Shown piece after piece: positions 53,134 through 64,000 of a stretch of 64,000 nt of DNA. The notes beneath the pieces were generated by a model. The model searched no databases. It was not told where the DNA came from and was given only the letters and a program-made list of their open reading frames with translations. The translations under genes were made by a program, and so were the position numbers. The stretch is from Melanocharis versteri. Lineage: Eukaryota > Chordata > Aves > Passeriformes > Melanocharitidae. Within the stretch, counting starts at the first letter, position 1. Each line of letters starts with the position of its first letter. The stretch lies in NCBI GenBank assembly GCA_013397845.1, contig VZTG01010319.1, positions 579,018-643,017 on the forward strand. The letters are read 5' to 3'.

Positions 53134-56100
53134 TTCAAAATTAGCATCTTGAACTTTTACATAGGCAGGACTGGGTTAGGTTTCTAAAATAAAAAGCAGA
53201 TGGACAGCGAACACTTTCTAAATTCACTGAAGAACAAACACTGTGGTTGCATCCCCCCATTATTTATTATCCCAGCAGCCAATTTAGGACTCAAACACAG
53301 CTATTTCTTGTCTACTACCTTCCGGTTCTTGGCATAGGCTCCATATACACCAACCACAGTGCAAATCCTCTAGGACAAAGCATGCATGCAAATCTTTACC
53401 TTCCCTTCCAAATAAAGACATTTCTCACAAAGCCTAAACATTTTGAAGTACTAAGAAATTGAAAAACAAGAATAATGAGTGGTATTTCAACTTTTTAGTG
53501 TATTTATCACAGTTAGAACATGGATGAAGTTTTGTAACATCTGTTTAATTAGGCACCTGACTTCCTGTTCCTGATGCATTACTTATTTTATGGAACGGGT
53601 AATAACAAGAACCTTTAAATGTTGCCCAGTTTTAAAAACAGCAAAGAGTATAGGGTGAAAAAGGAAAATAGATACTTTTTCTTTTACCCTCTACTAAGGA
53701 ATGTTGTGATATTTTGGTGTTCTATCATCAAGTAGAAATGAGGAACTATTTTTTAAATACTAGACATTTCTATAATAAAATAATATCCCTTTAAAAAATA
53801 AAGTTGTTTGTTCACAATTTTTTGCTTGCTTTTATTAAAAATAAATCAAATTACACACATACTGGTGCCAGCCCTGGTATTATTTTGGTATCTATGAGCT
53901 GTTCTCGAAATTTTAGACAGTGCCTATATAGGTATCCATTAGGAAAAAAAAAAAACAAACAAGGGCTCAACTGCTTTTTAAATTCAAAGCTGCACTACAT
54001 GGAAAAAAAAATCAAGTCATAAGGATAGTTCAAGTACATTTCACTGCCTGCATGTTAAAGATTTCAACAAAGTGAACTTACTGTCCAACACAGACAAACA
54101 AGTAATTTCAAGCAATGCAAGATCCAGCTTCTGTTCACTGCCCTTCATGTTTGTTCTGGAATGACCACAAAACATTTCTGCCATCACCTGGTCTTTTCCA
54201 GTCATACACAGATTAGATTATGGAATTGGCCTCCTCAAAAGTGCCATCCCTCAAAAAAACACTGCATCTACAAAATGCATCCTCACAACCTCTCATTAAC
54301 CAGGACTCACATAATGAATTTTATGTTTCTGCTGTGCTCCGCTCACTTCACCAGCTCTCTGCAGGACTTCGTGTCATGCTGAATATTCTCTGTCTCTGTT
54401 TCAAGGCTGTAATTTTTTGGGGCCCAAAATTCCTGAAAGATCAAGTCCCTGGGAGCCACACCACTCAACAACTCCCCTTTTCAGGAACAGTCACATTTCT
54501 GTACCAACAACACTTGGCTGCATGGGAGATGCACAGGGCTTGGCTGTTGGGCAGGCCCCTGATCAAAAGGACATGAAAACAGACAAACAACAGCAATCAC
54601 CACTTTCTGCGGCATTTCTCTTTCGACATTATACTTTGCATTTTACATGTGGAGAAAAAAGGAAAAAAAAATGAACACAAACACATCAGTTTTCCTTGGG
54701 AAAGGCAGACATAGTGGAGTAACTGGACATAGCAATAACAAGCTTCTGTATTTATTTTTATCCCAAAAAGCACTCAGTAACCACAGAATTGAGAGGGATA
54801 CAGGAACCCAAGGGAAACGCAGACCAAAACACAACCACAGCCAATAGGTCAGTGCTTAGCTTTAGTTTGCTAATAGGCTGACAACCAGTGTAAGATATTT
54901 AAGGTATTTTGTCTGCAAGACAGTGAAAATACTTTCGCTTTTCCCAGGTGAACTTCCTGTTGGAAGTAAAACAAAACATACAGTTCTACACATGGGGATG
55001 ACAGAAAGTCCCCAAGACCTTGAGCGAAATCGCAACTATATTCAGTCCTTGCAGTCACACAAAACCAAATTTCAGTCAAGAGTTCCATGATCTCCTAAAA
55101 GCTTTCTATCCAGAGCAAGTGCCAAGGCCATGCATGCTGCACTTCACACACCCAGCATCCAGGATGACGCAGAGAGCCCCCCACTTTACAGCTCTGCTAT
55201 GGATTTGGCAAACGTTTAAACCAAAAACTTCCACTGCAGTAAGCTTTGCTACACCAGTAGGGTGTTAATCACACTTGGCCATGTTTTTAACTTCGGAAAA
55301 AAATCATCAATAGTGATCAGAAACAGCAGCTGCAGAAGAAAGTCTTTAACGTGTCGATGTTGCAATCGAGTTTCCAGAGAAGTCCAGCAAGAGGAAAATG
55401 CTATGTTTAATCTGAACTGGGTACTGGTCATACTGGGAGCAGCATTTGCTTATGAAAAAAACCTGCAACAATTTCTTTGTAAAAAACTGTGAATTAAGTT
55501 AATAAGAAAAAAATATTGATAATATATTCAAGCAATTTTCAGGTCACTTTTATCCACACAATGTACATCATGCAATTTCCTGTACAATTATAGTATTATG
55601 CTAGGTAAACTAACCCATTTACACCTCTTGGAATTGTTTCCCTGTGCATTAACACTTTACAGAAAGGTATTTTCCTTTAGCATTACTGTTCTGGGGCACT
55701 ATTCAGCAATATTTAAACCAGCTGTTGATGTCCATTTTTCCAACCAAGTGCACTTTATGACAAAAGATGCTCTAACAAGACCTTATTAAAATTAGTGATC
55801 CAAGTATTAAAGCACAAAGGTCACATGTGCTATTGGTTTTAAATACCATAATGTTCCTTGCCTGCACTCGACAGCTGAGCCTGGAACTAGATGATTATTC
55901 CAAAAACACGTTAGATGAAATATTTCCTTGTTAAGCAGTGTTGGTTTCCAACTCTGCTCCACGCAGAGACATGGATATCTGTTACTACACCCACATCCAC
56001 AGCCATCGTTTCACTAAAGAATTTATTATTTTTTTTTACAAACACTAACATTTTGACCAGTATCAGAATAATAATTTTGCTAAAAATGCTCATTTACTAG

Positions 56101-59100
56101 TTTATATCTGCACATGGAATAAATCTCAGTGGCAAACTATGTCTCTTGGCTGGCACATACTGACCTTGACAGGCATTTCTGTAACCTCATACTGATACCA
56201 GGTTGATTCCTGCTAGAAAGCCTTGATGTTGAATATGTTTGCTACGCAGATTTAGCATCGTCGATGCAGCACCTGTGGGCATAATGCTGCCCACAGATTT
56301 TGGAGTATTCCAATCTAAATGCTACTTGCAAGTACTAAATTTCACAACTTCATAACTTTGTTGCTGCATTAGTAAAAAAACGATTACTTTTTGCATCATT
56401 AATAAAATGCTAAACATAATTAAACATATCCTTTTTATTGGTCAAAATAACTCCCAACAAAAGTGCACACAGGATACCCTTCTGGTATATCCAACATATC
56501 TAAACAAAAAGTAAAGCCATTCTCCATCACAACAGAAAATATTTTTGCCTTGAATTTTAATTCTGGAATTAACTCAAGATGATGATAAAAAATTTAACCT
56601 TTTTTAATATTAGATAGAAGTGGGATAATTTGTTTCCCCCCTCCAATAAAAATTGAAAGAAAAAAAAGGTTTTGCACTTATGATTCTGCATGATGCCCAA
56701 AGTAAACAATGATAAAAGTTAGTAAGTGGGGAGTTGCTTGTTGTTTTTACAGCATAGGAGCGCTGTACTTCTGAATCACTAAGCAGCTGGAGTCTGGTTT
56801 AATTACTTAACATCAATCAAGATGTAAACCAGCACTTGGAGACCAAGGAATGCAAAGTTCATCTGCAACACAAAAGAAATAGCTAAGCTATCTTAGCTTC
56901 TGCCTAGATGGTTTGTACACCAGAAAAAGTCAACACATTACTTTTATACCACGTCAGTAACATAAAATAGCCAAACAGTAATTTTGCACTGCACTTGAGT
57001 ACATCAGTGACAATTTGCAGTAAGGGATAAAAGACCATGAGAGTATCATTTCATACAGGTTTGCCACCTCTAACACACAGAAGGTATTTGTCCAGTACTG
57101 ACTTCTGGCAAATAGCAGCACTATTATATGACAGCACTCCCTGCTCCAACAAAAAATAAATAGAAAGCTAACATAATAAAAAGAGGAGACACGAAATTGC
57201 AAACTCTAGGTTCCTCCCTGAATTTTTTTCATCTTGTTAATTCTTTGATACAATTCTTTTATTGTGATTATGCTCATATTAATAACGCAGCACAGTAATG
57301 CTGCAGCTTGACGGATCGCTACAGCCTTTCACAGGATCAAAGGGAATCTAATTATCCCTTCTGGTCTTCAGAGCTATAGACATAAACTGCACGCTCTATC
57401 TAATCTATGAAAAAAGCAACCACCCACAGTACACAAGAACTTCTCCCTGAAGATAAAAGAGGCAAGTAACCACATGGGACAGATGTTCGCCACACCACTC
57501 ATTGCACTGTCAGAAGCTGCTCAGCTGCTGCAGTGTCGAGGGTGAAATAAGACACCACGAAGAACTGCCCAAGTCTTCAGCACATCTCAGGTTAATCCAC
57601 ATATAAAAATAAATATTGTAAATAACTGCCTGTATTACAAAGACACAGTCAGTTGACTTTAGGCAACTCTGCTGCAGACATCGGATTCAGAACACAGCAC
57701 AGTTTGTGTGCTGGGATTCCCCCCTATTCAGTATCACACAAACACAGAACAGTCCCCAGCTCAAAGGGCTGCCAGGAGAGGCATAGGATGGCAGAATAAA
57801 TATATCCAGATGCAACAGCACCTGGTAACGTCACATTTGTCTCAGCACAGCAGTACCTATGGTACTTTCCAGGCATAGGGAACAGTTCATAGGGATTTTT
57901 AATCTGGGCAGCTGCACACAGAAAAGCACCACGTCCAGACCATTGGCTCATTGCTACAGTGGGTATGCCATAGGCAGTGCCCCTAGCTAGTATCAATATT
58001 CATAAGCCAGAAATAAAGTTCTTATAAACCATGACGAATATTCTAAAATATCCATTTGCCTTTCAACATTTAAGAGAGAAGTTTGCTGATGTCCTGCTCA
58101 ACTACAACCACCCAGCCCTTGAGCTGCAGACAAGTTCTGCAGCCCCCTACATCTGGGGCTAACAGCAAACTAATAATTTCTCACATTAGAGATGCTTTGA
58201 GTCCTCTCTGCTGACTATACTGCATTGGTCACTGCCCATGTAAGGCGTTAGCCATTTTTAAGACTGGACTGCCACAGCTCTTTTGCTCTCCCATACAAGC
58301 AGCAATGAGAAATCAGAATGGGATGATGACACTGAAATCATTAGAGTGGCTTGATATACAATGATTCTGGAGTGTTTGGCTGAAAAATGAACTTTCCTGA
58401 CTTCTTGCTAAACCAGATTTAGGGACACCTCATATCCTCAAGTGTCTCCCAGCAGCTGAATAGATGAAACAATCAAATTCCTGATACATCCAGAGTTCTA
58501 GGGTCAAGTTCTATAGTCAGGTTCTATGGCCAAGTTTATTGTAAATTTACAACAAGAAATACAGGATATAATAATGCTATTCCTTACCAAAGGGAATAAC
58601 TGAGGGCAACAGTCCTCGCCTTTTCAGTAAACTATTAAATCAGCAGATTGTAGGCAGAAACCCTAAGGGAGCTTGATGACACACTGAAACATGCTGAATG
58701 AAAAAGGATGCTGCCCAGTGTACAGCAAGCACTGAAGCCTTTCCTGTTGCAAGTCAAGTAAATGACTGGAATAATGGCACGTGACAGTAACCAGCGATGA
58801 CTGAACATTAAGCTCTGGTCTTAACTCAAGCATGTTCTTACATAGCTGCTATCACTGCTGTTCTCCTAACATGTCCTGTCATTAATGATAAAATGGACCC
58901 CATGGAAGTCATGGTTTAAATGTTGTTAACAGCATTGCAGAGGGAATTCTGCTGTCACAAGAAGTCAGCTCTTCCATCTGGCCCATTTGAGAGCAAAACT
59001 GAAATATTTCCTCAGACTGCAGAGGGTCATTTTGGTATAGAAGATAAAAGCAGGAATCTTTTACAATATGAGCTAGCAAATCAAAGCAAATAGGGATTCC

Positions 59101-59282
59101 ACTCACTGATAATCCAAGAAAAGAGACAGTTACAAGACAAATACAGCACTGTTTGTTCTAGGCAATGTAGTTGTACCTCTTGCCAACAAACTATATACTG
59201 GTAATTAAAACACAGAACACTTGATAAAAATATAAAAGAAAAGAGAAAGAAAACATTATTTCCAACAAAAGCCAGTGGTAAC

Positions 59283-59303
59283 TGCAGCACCATGGACACT
59301 GCA
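59283..59303 (+). promoter_or_regulatory. REST/NRSF (RE1)-like site
   Basis: The 21 bases agree with the RE1 consensus TTCAGCACCATGGACAGCGCC at 17 positions, including the whole central block CAGCACCATGGACA. The mismatches are at positions 2, 17, 18 and 21. RE1 sites bind the repressor REST, which silences neuronal and some cardiac channel genes in other tissues. The match is sequence-level only. Confidence 0.45.
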
Positions 59304-61409
59304 CTCAGTGTTTAGCAGCACACTTTATTTCAAATATTCCAAAGAGATCAAAAGCATCCACTTCAATAATTCAGAAACATCCATCTGTTATCATGTCCTC
59401 TTGGTCTGGAAATTATTAAACAGCCCTTAATCTGTTTGCTTAATTATTACAGCTATTACGCTGTTTAACAAGGAAGGGTTTATTTTTAAAAACACCTCCA
59501 CCACTGGAGTCTCCCTCTTACTCCTAATACAATCTCTAAAAGGCTCTCTACCACATTCAAGATGTCGATGGAGAGCATAGTGAAAGTGAAGCTGATGTCA
59601 TGACACAGAATGCTTTCAGGATGGAAATACATTAATTCAAAAATGAAGTGCTTTTTGTTTTTAATGTAAAGCTTGCCTTTAAGTGTAAGCCCACCGCATA
59701 AAATCTAAGATCACATCAGTATGTCACTGCAGGAAGGCAGTTATTCTATGTGTATACAGACAAACCCAATGCTTAACTAATTAAATGCATTTTCATCACC
59801 CCAGTTATGAGGTACATGAAACATCTGAGGAAGAGTCATTGAAACACCAAGAATTATTGTTATTTTGATACAGACAATAAGAGGATCACAAATATGCCAT
59901 GTTAGCTGGCGCTTACACCCAGAAATACACGCAGTCAGCTGGATCTACACTAATGCCAAAATTAAGCAATTACACCAACACAGAGCAGGAGCCTCTCAGT
60001 AACTGAAGCTCAGCTACATGTAGCATTGATTTTCCACTGCTATAAAATGCAAATAAAACAAAAGAGCCAACACAGTGAAACGGAACAGCAGATAATCTGG
60101 GAACACACTGCGAGAAATAAACCAGTGGGAATTCCAGAGGAGAGGGGTGGTATTGCTGCAGTCCAGTTTTCTGTTTCACTTCTACAACACAACAGATCAC
60201 AGCAAGCATGAAACCGAAGGGCGAAGTTCTAGCACAAGCAACACACTGTGTACTGCATTCTTTAAACTCTTACAGATAATTTTATAGGTTGTCCTGTTTG
60301 AACATCAGGCCTCAGTGTCCTTTAATTATTATTTTTGTTTCCTCAAAGGGGTACTGATAGTGGTTAACTGATACAGTAATCTTTCTTAATGAAAGACTTC
60401 CCATTAGCAATTCCACACAAGTAGGGCTAAATTAAATACAACATTTATTTTAAAACAGATTTAAAACAGAGTCAGACATATGTCCTGCAAAAAAACCTCC
60501 ACACCTGCCTTTTTATTATTGGACACAGAACCAGTCCTATTAAACTCAGCAAGAATACGCACCTACATTTACCAAAAGAGAACAATTTTTGCATAAACAA
60601 GCAGGGCTCTGAAACTTAATTTAAGGGGGACGTTAGGCCTAGAAGCCTTAAGCCCTTTATCACAAGGGTTGAAAGTTGGCATTTACTTTCCAGGACAAGT
60701 GAGGAAAAAAACCTTAGCCTCATTGGTTTTTAAACCACAAGGATGCCAAGTGTTTGCTTTTTTTTTTTTTTGCACCACCACAGGAGGTGCCTTACTCTTC
60801 TGATGTATTTGTGCTACCCTGTCAAAAGGAAATATTTTTCACACTGTTGACTAAAAGCCGTTTTCTAGTTGCATGTCTCAAATTAACTGTGTAAAATTTA
60901 CTCATGTATTTATGACTTTCAAAAATTAATGTTTATTCTGGAGTCACCTTTCTGTGATTAATGGGTAAGTTAATGCACATGTTGCAATAAATATATAATT
61001 GGCCAGAAAATAGTTTCATGAATCCCAAATCCATGCATCGTCAGGTCAAGTGTTTTACATTATGCTTCCAGTTATAAAAATGTCTTCATGTTTCTGTTTC
61101 TCTGATACAGTACGTATTGCTTTTAAGACCTGAAACTAGATATATTCACACTTAATTTGACTTGTCTATACTACAGCTGGTGCTGTAATTTTGTTAAGTA
61201 CTTGGGTTTAGACATTATATGGTTGCTTATTTCCTTATCAAGAAATCTGGAGTGATCACATTTTTTATATATGATGTCTTTAAGGAAATAAAATGCTTCA
61301 CAACTGGGTACATCAGAACAAAATAATTCATCTTAGATTTTCTCAGGCACAGCACAACTTTCAAGCCTGAATTAAAAACACATACAGACATGGACCTGAA
61401 ATGAGTAGC

Positions 61410-61473
61410 CACTTATTATATAGAAAGTTAATACGTGGCTTTGCACACGTATTAACTTTCTGTATAATAGGTG
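61410..61473. repeat. 28-bp near-perfect stem-loop
   Basis: Positions 61410-61437 pair with 61446-61473 across an 8-base loop (GCTTTGCA). The inner core AAAGTTAATACGTG is exactly complementary to CACGTATTAACTTT. Over the 28 pairs only two positions are not Watson-Crick, and both would be G-U wobbles in plus-strand RNA. Arm length and loop size are in the range of a short palindromic transposon relic or a small-RNA precursor. The near-absence of bulges argues more for a young palindrome than for a conserved microRNA. Confidence 0.75.
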
Positions 61474-62314
61474 TAGAGATGTAGAGAATAGAGATGTATC
61501 TAAAGTAAAGTACAATCCTAAATCTGATCCTAAATTCTATGCCCACATCTAGCAGGCAACTCCTTGTAACACCTATAACTAGCTCATAAATATTTCTTCC
61601 CTAGGACTTTGAAATGAAGCATTTGTCTAAATAACTCATGGAAATAGACTGGTCTTCAGCATCCAGGAATACCAATAACCCAACTGACATTACAAAACAC
61701 AGTATTTTCACTACCTTTCTGCCAAACCCTTACATCTGTAGGTTGATGTAGCACTGTTTAAAGCCTTTTAATTAACTGCATACACACTAAATGCCCTTCC
61801 AAGGAAACAGTTCTCAGGATCTACATTTGGGCACCCCTGTTTCAAAGAGACACATTTAAACCAATATTTTATCCACTTTTACATTTAATCCAATTTATTC
61901 AGTTTTGAATCTAAACCCAAAGTCTTAAAAGAACCAATGAATTCTATTTTCTTCCACCCTAGTGGAGACTCAGTTCAAGCCATGGGGGACACATTTTGTA
62001 CTGTCCCATTACTCGTGACTTAGAGCAATCCCGGGAAATTTCAACAAAGGTTACAACCAAAAATTAAAGGAGTAGAAGAGAAGTATGTAAGTTACTGAAA
62101 GTGTAAAATGTTCATTTGGTGAGGTTCTTCATCTGAAACACACTACCTATATTCCAGGTCTCCCACAAGTAGTTAGTAGAAAAAAAAATTTCAGCTGCTA
62201 CACAAATCAGACTTAAAGATGATAGAGTGCCATGTGAAATGTATGAATAAGAAATAACTAAATGATTCCCAGACTCAGAAAGGATAATGGAAACTCCTAG
62301 CAACCAGGTTTATT

Positions 62315-62330
62315 AAAAAAAAAAAAAAAA
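62315..62330 (+). repeat. Poly-A tract (16 A)
   Basis: One of several homopolymer runs of about 14-16 bases. Others are A14 at 10608-10621, A14 at 20031-20044, T14 at 38463-38476, T14 at 41398-41411, T14 at 52473-52486 and T14 at 60758-60771. None is preceded by a recognisable retrocopy or SINE body. Confidence 0.85.
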
Positions 62331-63441
62331 GCCTGCAATGTTGAAGCAAAATAAACTTTTAAAAAAGCTACACAGAGAAAACATCTAGATCTAGTTTTGT
62401 TGCTCCATTGTTCTTGTCTAAGGATTGAGGAAATTTATTACTTCCTCCCCCTGCTTGTACCACTAAGAAATCTTCCAGAATACAAGTCTCCTAAATCCAC
62501 TGCCTAAAAACAGATATATACTTGGGTGAATCAGATGAAAATGAAAATGCAAATACCTTTGCCTGGGGACAGGGAAGACTCCACAAAAACATTTTCTTTT
62601 TCTTTAATAAATGCCCTTCCAAAATGTCTCTAAAAAGTACGTTTGTGCTTCGCTGCTAATTACAATGTATAGGAAGAAGGCCTGGAAGTTGGCAGCAGGC
62701 ATTTCTGCATGTTTTGTACCTCAGAAATACAAGTATGCCAAGAATTTTCATCTGTGGTTTCACTGCAGAAATCCTCAGATTTCTAGAGAGGAAAAAATTG
62801 TTTCAATTCCCCTGCTAAAGGATGTACTGCCACACATCTACTATGGCAAACAATATACATTTTTCAGGATTTTGAATTAAACAATGACAGAAGATTTATT
62901 TTTAAAGGCATTAGAAGAAAAATCTGCTGCAACTCTCATTTTTTTAGAATAATCTGAGAACCTGAAGATAACATTCTAGCATAAAAGACAAGTGGAAAAT
63001 CTTCCAAAAGGGAAAATACCAAAAAAAATCCCCCCACACCGACAGGCCTATTTCAGATCTTTTTTTTTTAATATACAACAAAGCAATAATAATGATCAAA
63101 CAGAGCTTTTCTTCCACTGCAGAACATCATCTGACCATTAGAGAAGGTGCTGCTGAAATGGAGAAACTTGCATTTCGTATAAGTAGTATTTAAAATTTGC
63201 ACTTTACAGCTATTCCACTGGAAAATGGTGGAGGGAGTAATATAACCCTCACCAGGCAAATACTCCCACACATTGTCTCCACGTAAAAATCTTGAGGCTA
63301 TCAGCCGCCAGCTGCCCAGAGATACTACCTAAAAACTAAAGCCTTGTGTCACAGCCAAGTGAACTTGTCCTTAGGTCAGCATGAAGATTTATTGGCACTC
63401 AGAACAGGATACACCAAGCTCAAGGTGAAAAGTGTTTGACG

Positions 63442-63460
63442 CAAATATCTGAGATATTTG
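63442..63460. repeat. 19-bp palindrome near the KCNQ1 donor site
   Basis: CAAATATCT, one central G, then AGATATTTG form a perfect palindrome with 9-bp arms, about 80 bp into the intron after the donor. It could be a dimeric transcription-factor site or chance. Confidence 0.5.
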
Positions 63461-63533
63461 AGCCCTATCGGCTCCTCCCGCCTGAACCGCCTTCTCTTGT
63501 CTAAGTCAAGCAATGCGCAGCTCAACAGCCCGG

Positions 63534-63541
63534 ACTTACTG
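63534..63541 (-). other. KCNQ1: 5' splice site (donor) of the KCNQ1 exon
   Basis: On the minus strand the exon ends ...TCTCACA followed directly by GTAAGT, a full consensus intron start. The GT begins at 63539. The cut splits a Gln codon after its second base, the same phase as the human junction after coding base 1514. Confidence 0.9.
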
Positions 63542-63660
63542 TGAGATGTGAGTGATTGGGGTCAGCAGTGTCTCACCCTCCAGGTCAAGCTCGTCAGCGA
63601 AGCTGCTGGTCCTGATGAAGGGTCCTGTGTTCACATCCAGGAACGCCGGGCTCTTTTTTA
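63540..63660 (-). CDS. KCNQ1: KCNQ1 (Kv7.1 potassium channel) internal exon, helix A-B linker
   Basis: This is one 121-nt exon of the voltage-gated potassium channel alpha subunit KCNQ1, which carries the slow delayed-rectifier current IKs with KCNE1 in the plasma membrane. Read on the minus strand, it starts with two bases completing a split codon, then encodes 39 full codons including [10 protein letters not shown] and [15 protein letters not shown]. It ends with CA, the first two bases of a Gln codon split across the splice. Human KCNQ1 has [26 protein letters not shown] at residues 479-504. By memory of the human gene, the matching exon spans coding bases 1394-1514, also 121 nt in the same phase. 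The segment lies in the cytosolic C-terminal tail, at the end of the linker between calmodulin-binding helices A and B. The divergent first third (AFLDVNTGP against human TLLEVSMPH) fits a loosely constrained linker. It is flanked by a pyrimidine-rich acceptor and a GTAAGT donor. Other KCNQ paralogues are unlikely, as the [17 protein letters not shown] stretch is recalled as KCNQ1-type. Confidence 0.94.
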
Positions 63661-63692
63661 CTGTGGAAAAAACATGCAGATAACAGTTCAGG
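63661..63692 (-). other. KCNQ1: 3' splice site (acceptor) and pyrimidine tract of the KCNQ1 exon
   Basis: Reading the minus strand into the exon, the intron ends with a run of six T, then CCACAG at 63661-63666, a typical AG acceptor with a pyrimidine tract. A CTGAAC about 30 nt upstream is a weak branch-point candidate. Together with the donor, this fixes the exon at exactly 121 nt. Confidence 0.85.
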
Positions 63693-64000
63693 CAATAGCA
63701 TTTGAGTGCCGCTCATTTGGACCTCTGAAATACTGTACATTTTAAAAGAATATTGAAAACAAAAGCTGCTACCAAAATTGAATGTACCGCACTGTTCACG
63801 AAAAACAAAATTTTAACTCTTCTTCTGCCCAAAGCATTTGAACTTCTGGTGAAGATTAAAAATCAATATTTTATTCTTTTTTTTATTCATACTCCTGATA
63901 CACTAGAATATTCAGAATCTATACGACAGAGGGCTTCATGCATTATTAAGAGACAGTTTGCTGGTTCCCTCTCACACTAAGGCACGAGGCCACCTCATCT
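63661..64000 (-). other. KCNQ1: End of the KCNQ1 intron preceding the exon
   Basis: These 340 bases lie upstream of the exon in the direction of transcription. Apart from the acceptor, nothing but AT-rich unique sequence is seen: no second exon, no CR1 piece, and no open frame resembling KCNQ1. The preceding exon is outside the window. Confidence 0.75.

Larger units (their letters stand above)
1..63539 (-). other. KCNQ1: Giant KCNQ1 intron (at least 63.5 kb, continues beyond the window)
   Basis: Everything left of the donor at 63539 is read as one intron. The following human exon is 76 nt and encodes LREHHRATIKVIRRMQYF and onward; no minus-strand match to it was found by eye, so the intron probably runs past position 1. 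The human counterpart is remembered as over 100 kb and contains KvDMR1 and the KCNQ1OT1 start. Here the DNA is AT-rich and CpG-poor, carries six recognisable CR1 fragments totalling roughly 3 kb, and has no ORF with a recognisable non-transposon product. A nested non-coding transcript cannot be excluded from sequence alone. Confidence 0.8.
51468..63539. other. Unique intronic DNA leading to the KCNQ1 donor site
   Basis: Twelve kb with no recognised transposon. It holds an A/C tract (53079-53133), an RE1-like site (59283-59303), the 28-bp stem-loop (61410-61473) and the palindrome (63442-63460). CpG density rises modestly in the last 80 bases before the exon (CTATCGGCTCCTCCCGCC near 63465). 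Confidence 0.6.

Noticed and set aside
1..63539. The next KCNQ1 exon (76 nt, helix B) inside the window
   Set aside because: A visual search for the complement of its conserved words found nothing convincing. A TBLASTN of helix B against the window would settle it.
63548..63745. 65-codon plus-strand frame over the KCNQ1 exon
   Set aside because: It is the antisense shadow of the real minus-strand exon.
1..64000. A novel multi-gene system, phage, CRISPR array or operon
   Set aside because: No tandem coding genes, Shine-Dalgarno patterns or spaced direct repeats; the sequence is a vertebrate intron.

Overview
The window is nuclear DNA from a bird, most likely a passerine. The only recognisable mobile elements are 5'-truncated CR1 LINE fragments; no Alu/B1-like SINE and no L1 was seen. 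Repeat load is low, the sequence is AT-rich and CpG-poor, and A/C-rich low-complexity tracts recur. Nothing resembles bacterial operons, phage or CRISPR.

The one protein-coding piece recognised is a single 121-nt exon on the minus strand at 63540-63660. It encodes residues equivalent to human KCNQ1 (Kv7.1) 466-504 plus split codons at both ends, in the C-terminal tail just before calmodulin-binding helix B. Reading frame, both splice sites, length and phase all agree with human KCNQ1 coding nucleotides 1394-1514, as remembered. The window is therefore read as the inside of KCNQ1, transcribed right to left: 63661-64000 is the end of the preceding intron, 63540-63660 is the exon, and 1-63539 is the first ~63.5 kb of the following intron. 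The next exon (76 nt in human, opening helix B) was not found by eye.

In mammals the equivalent intron (over 100 kb in human, as remembered) hosts the KvDMR1 imprinting centre and the promoter of the antisense RNA KCNQ1OT1. No sizeable CpG island is visible here. The only candidate is a small CpG-dense patch at about 44266-44501.

Intron layout, left to right: unique AT-rich DNA with a CTCF-like match near 2.7 kb; a pair of related hairpins at 9.9-10.1 kb; CR1 tails at 16.0, 17.3 and 19.2 kb; an octamer-bearing inverted repeat at 21.9 kb beside a homeodomain-site-rich block at 22.3-22.6 kb; a CR1 linker/reverse-transcriptase fragment at 33.1-34.1 kb; a low-complexity fold-back at 36.1-36.4 kb; the largest CR1 copy (plus strand) at 42.3-43.5 kb; the CpG patch at 44.3 kb; a CR1 tail at 51.0-51.5 kb; a REST/RE1-like match at 59.3 kb; a near-perfect 28-bp stem-loop at 61.4 kb; and a 19-bp palindrome 80 bp from the exon's donor.

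All other open reading frames up to about 145 codons look like chance frames in non-coding DNA or antisense/frameshifted frames of CR1. No new protein-coding system was found. The most interesting material is non-coding: hairpins, inverted repeats and candidate regulatory sites in an intron that became an imprinting hub in mammals.
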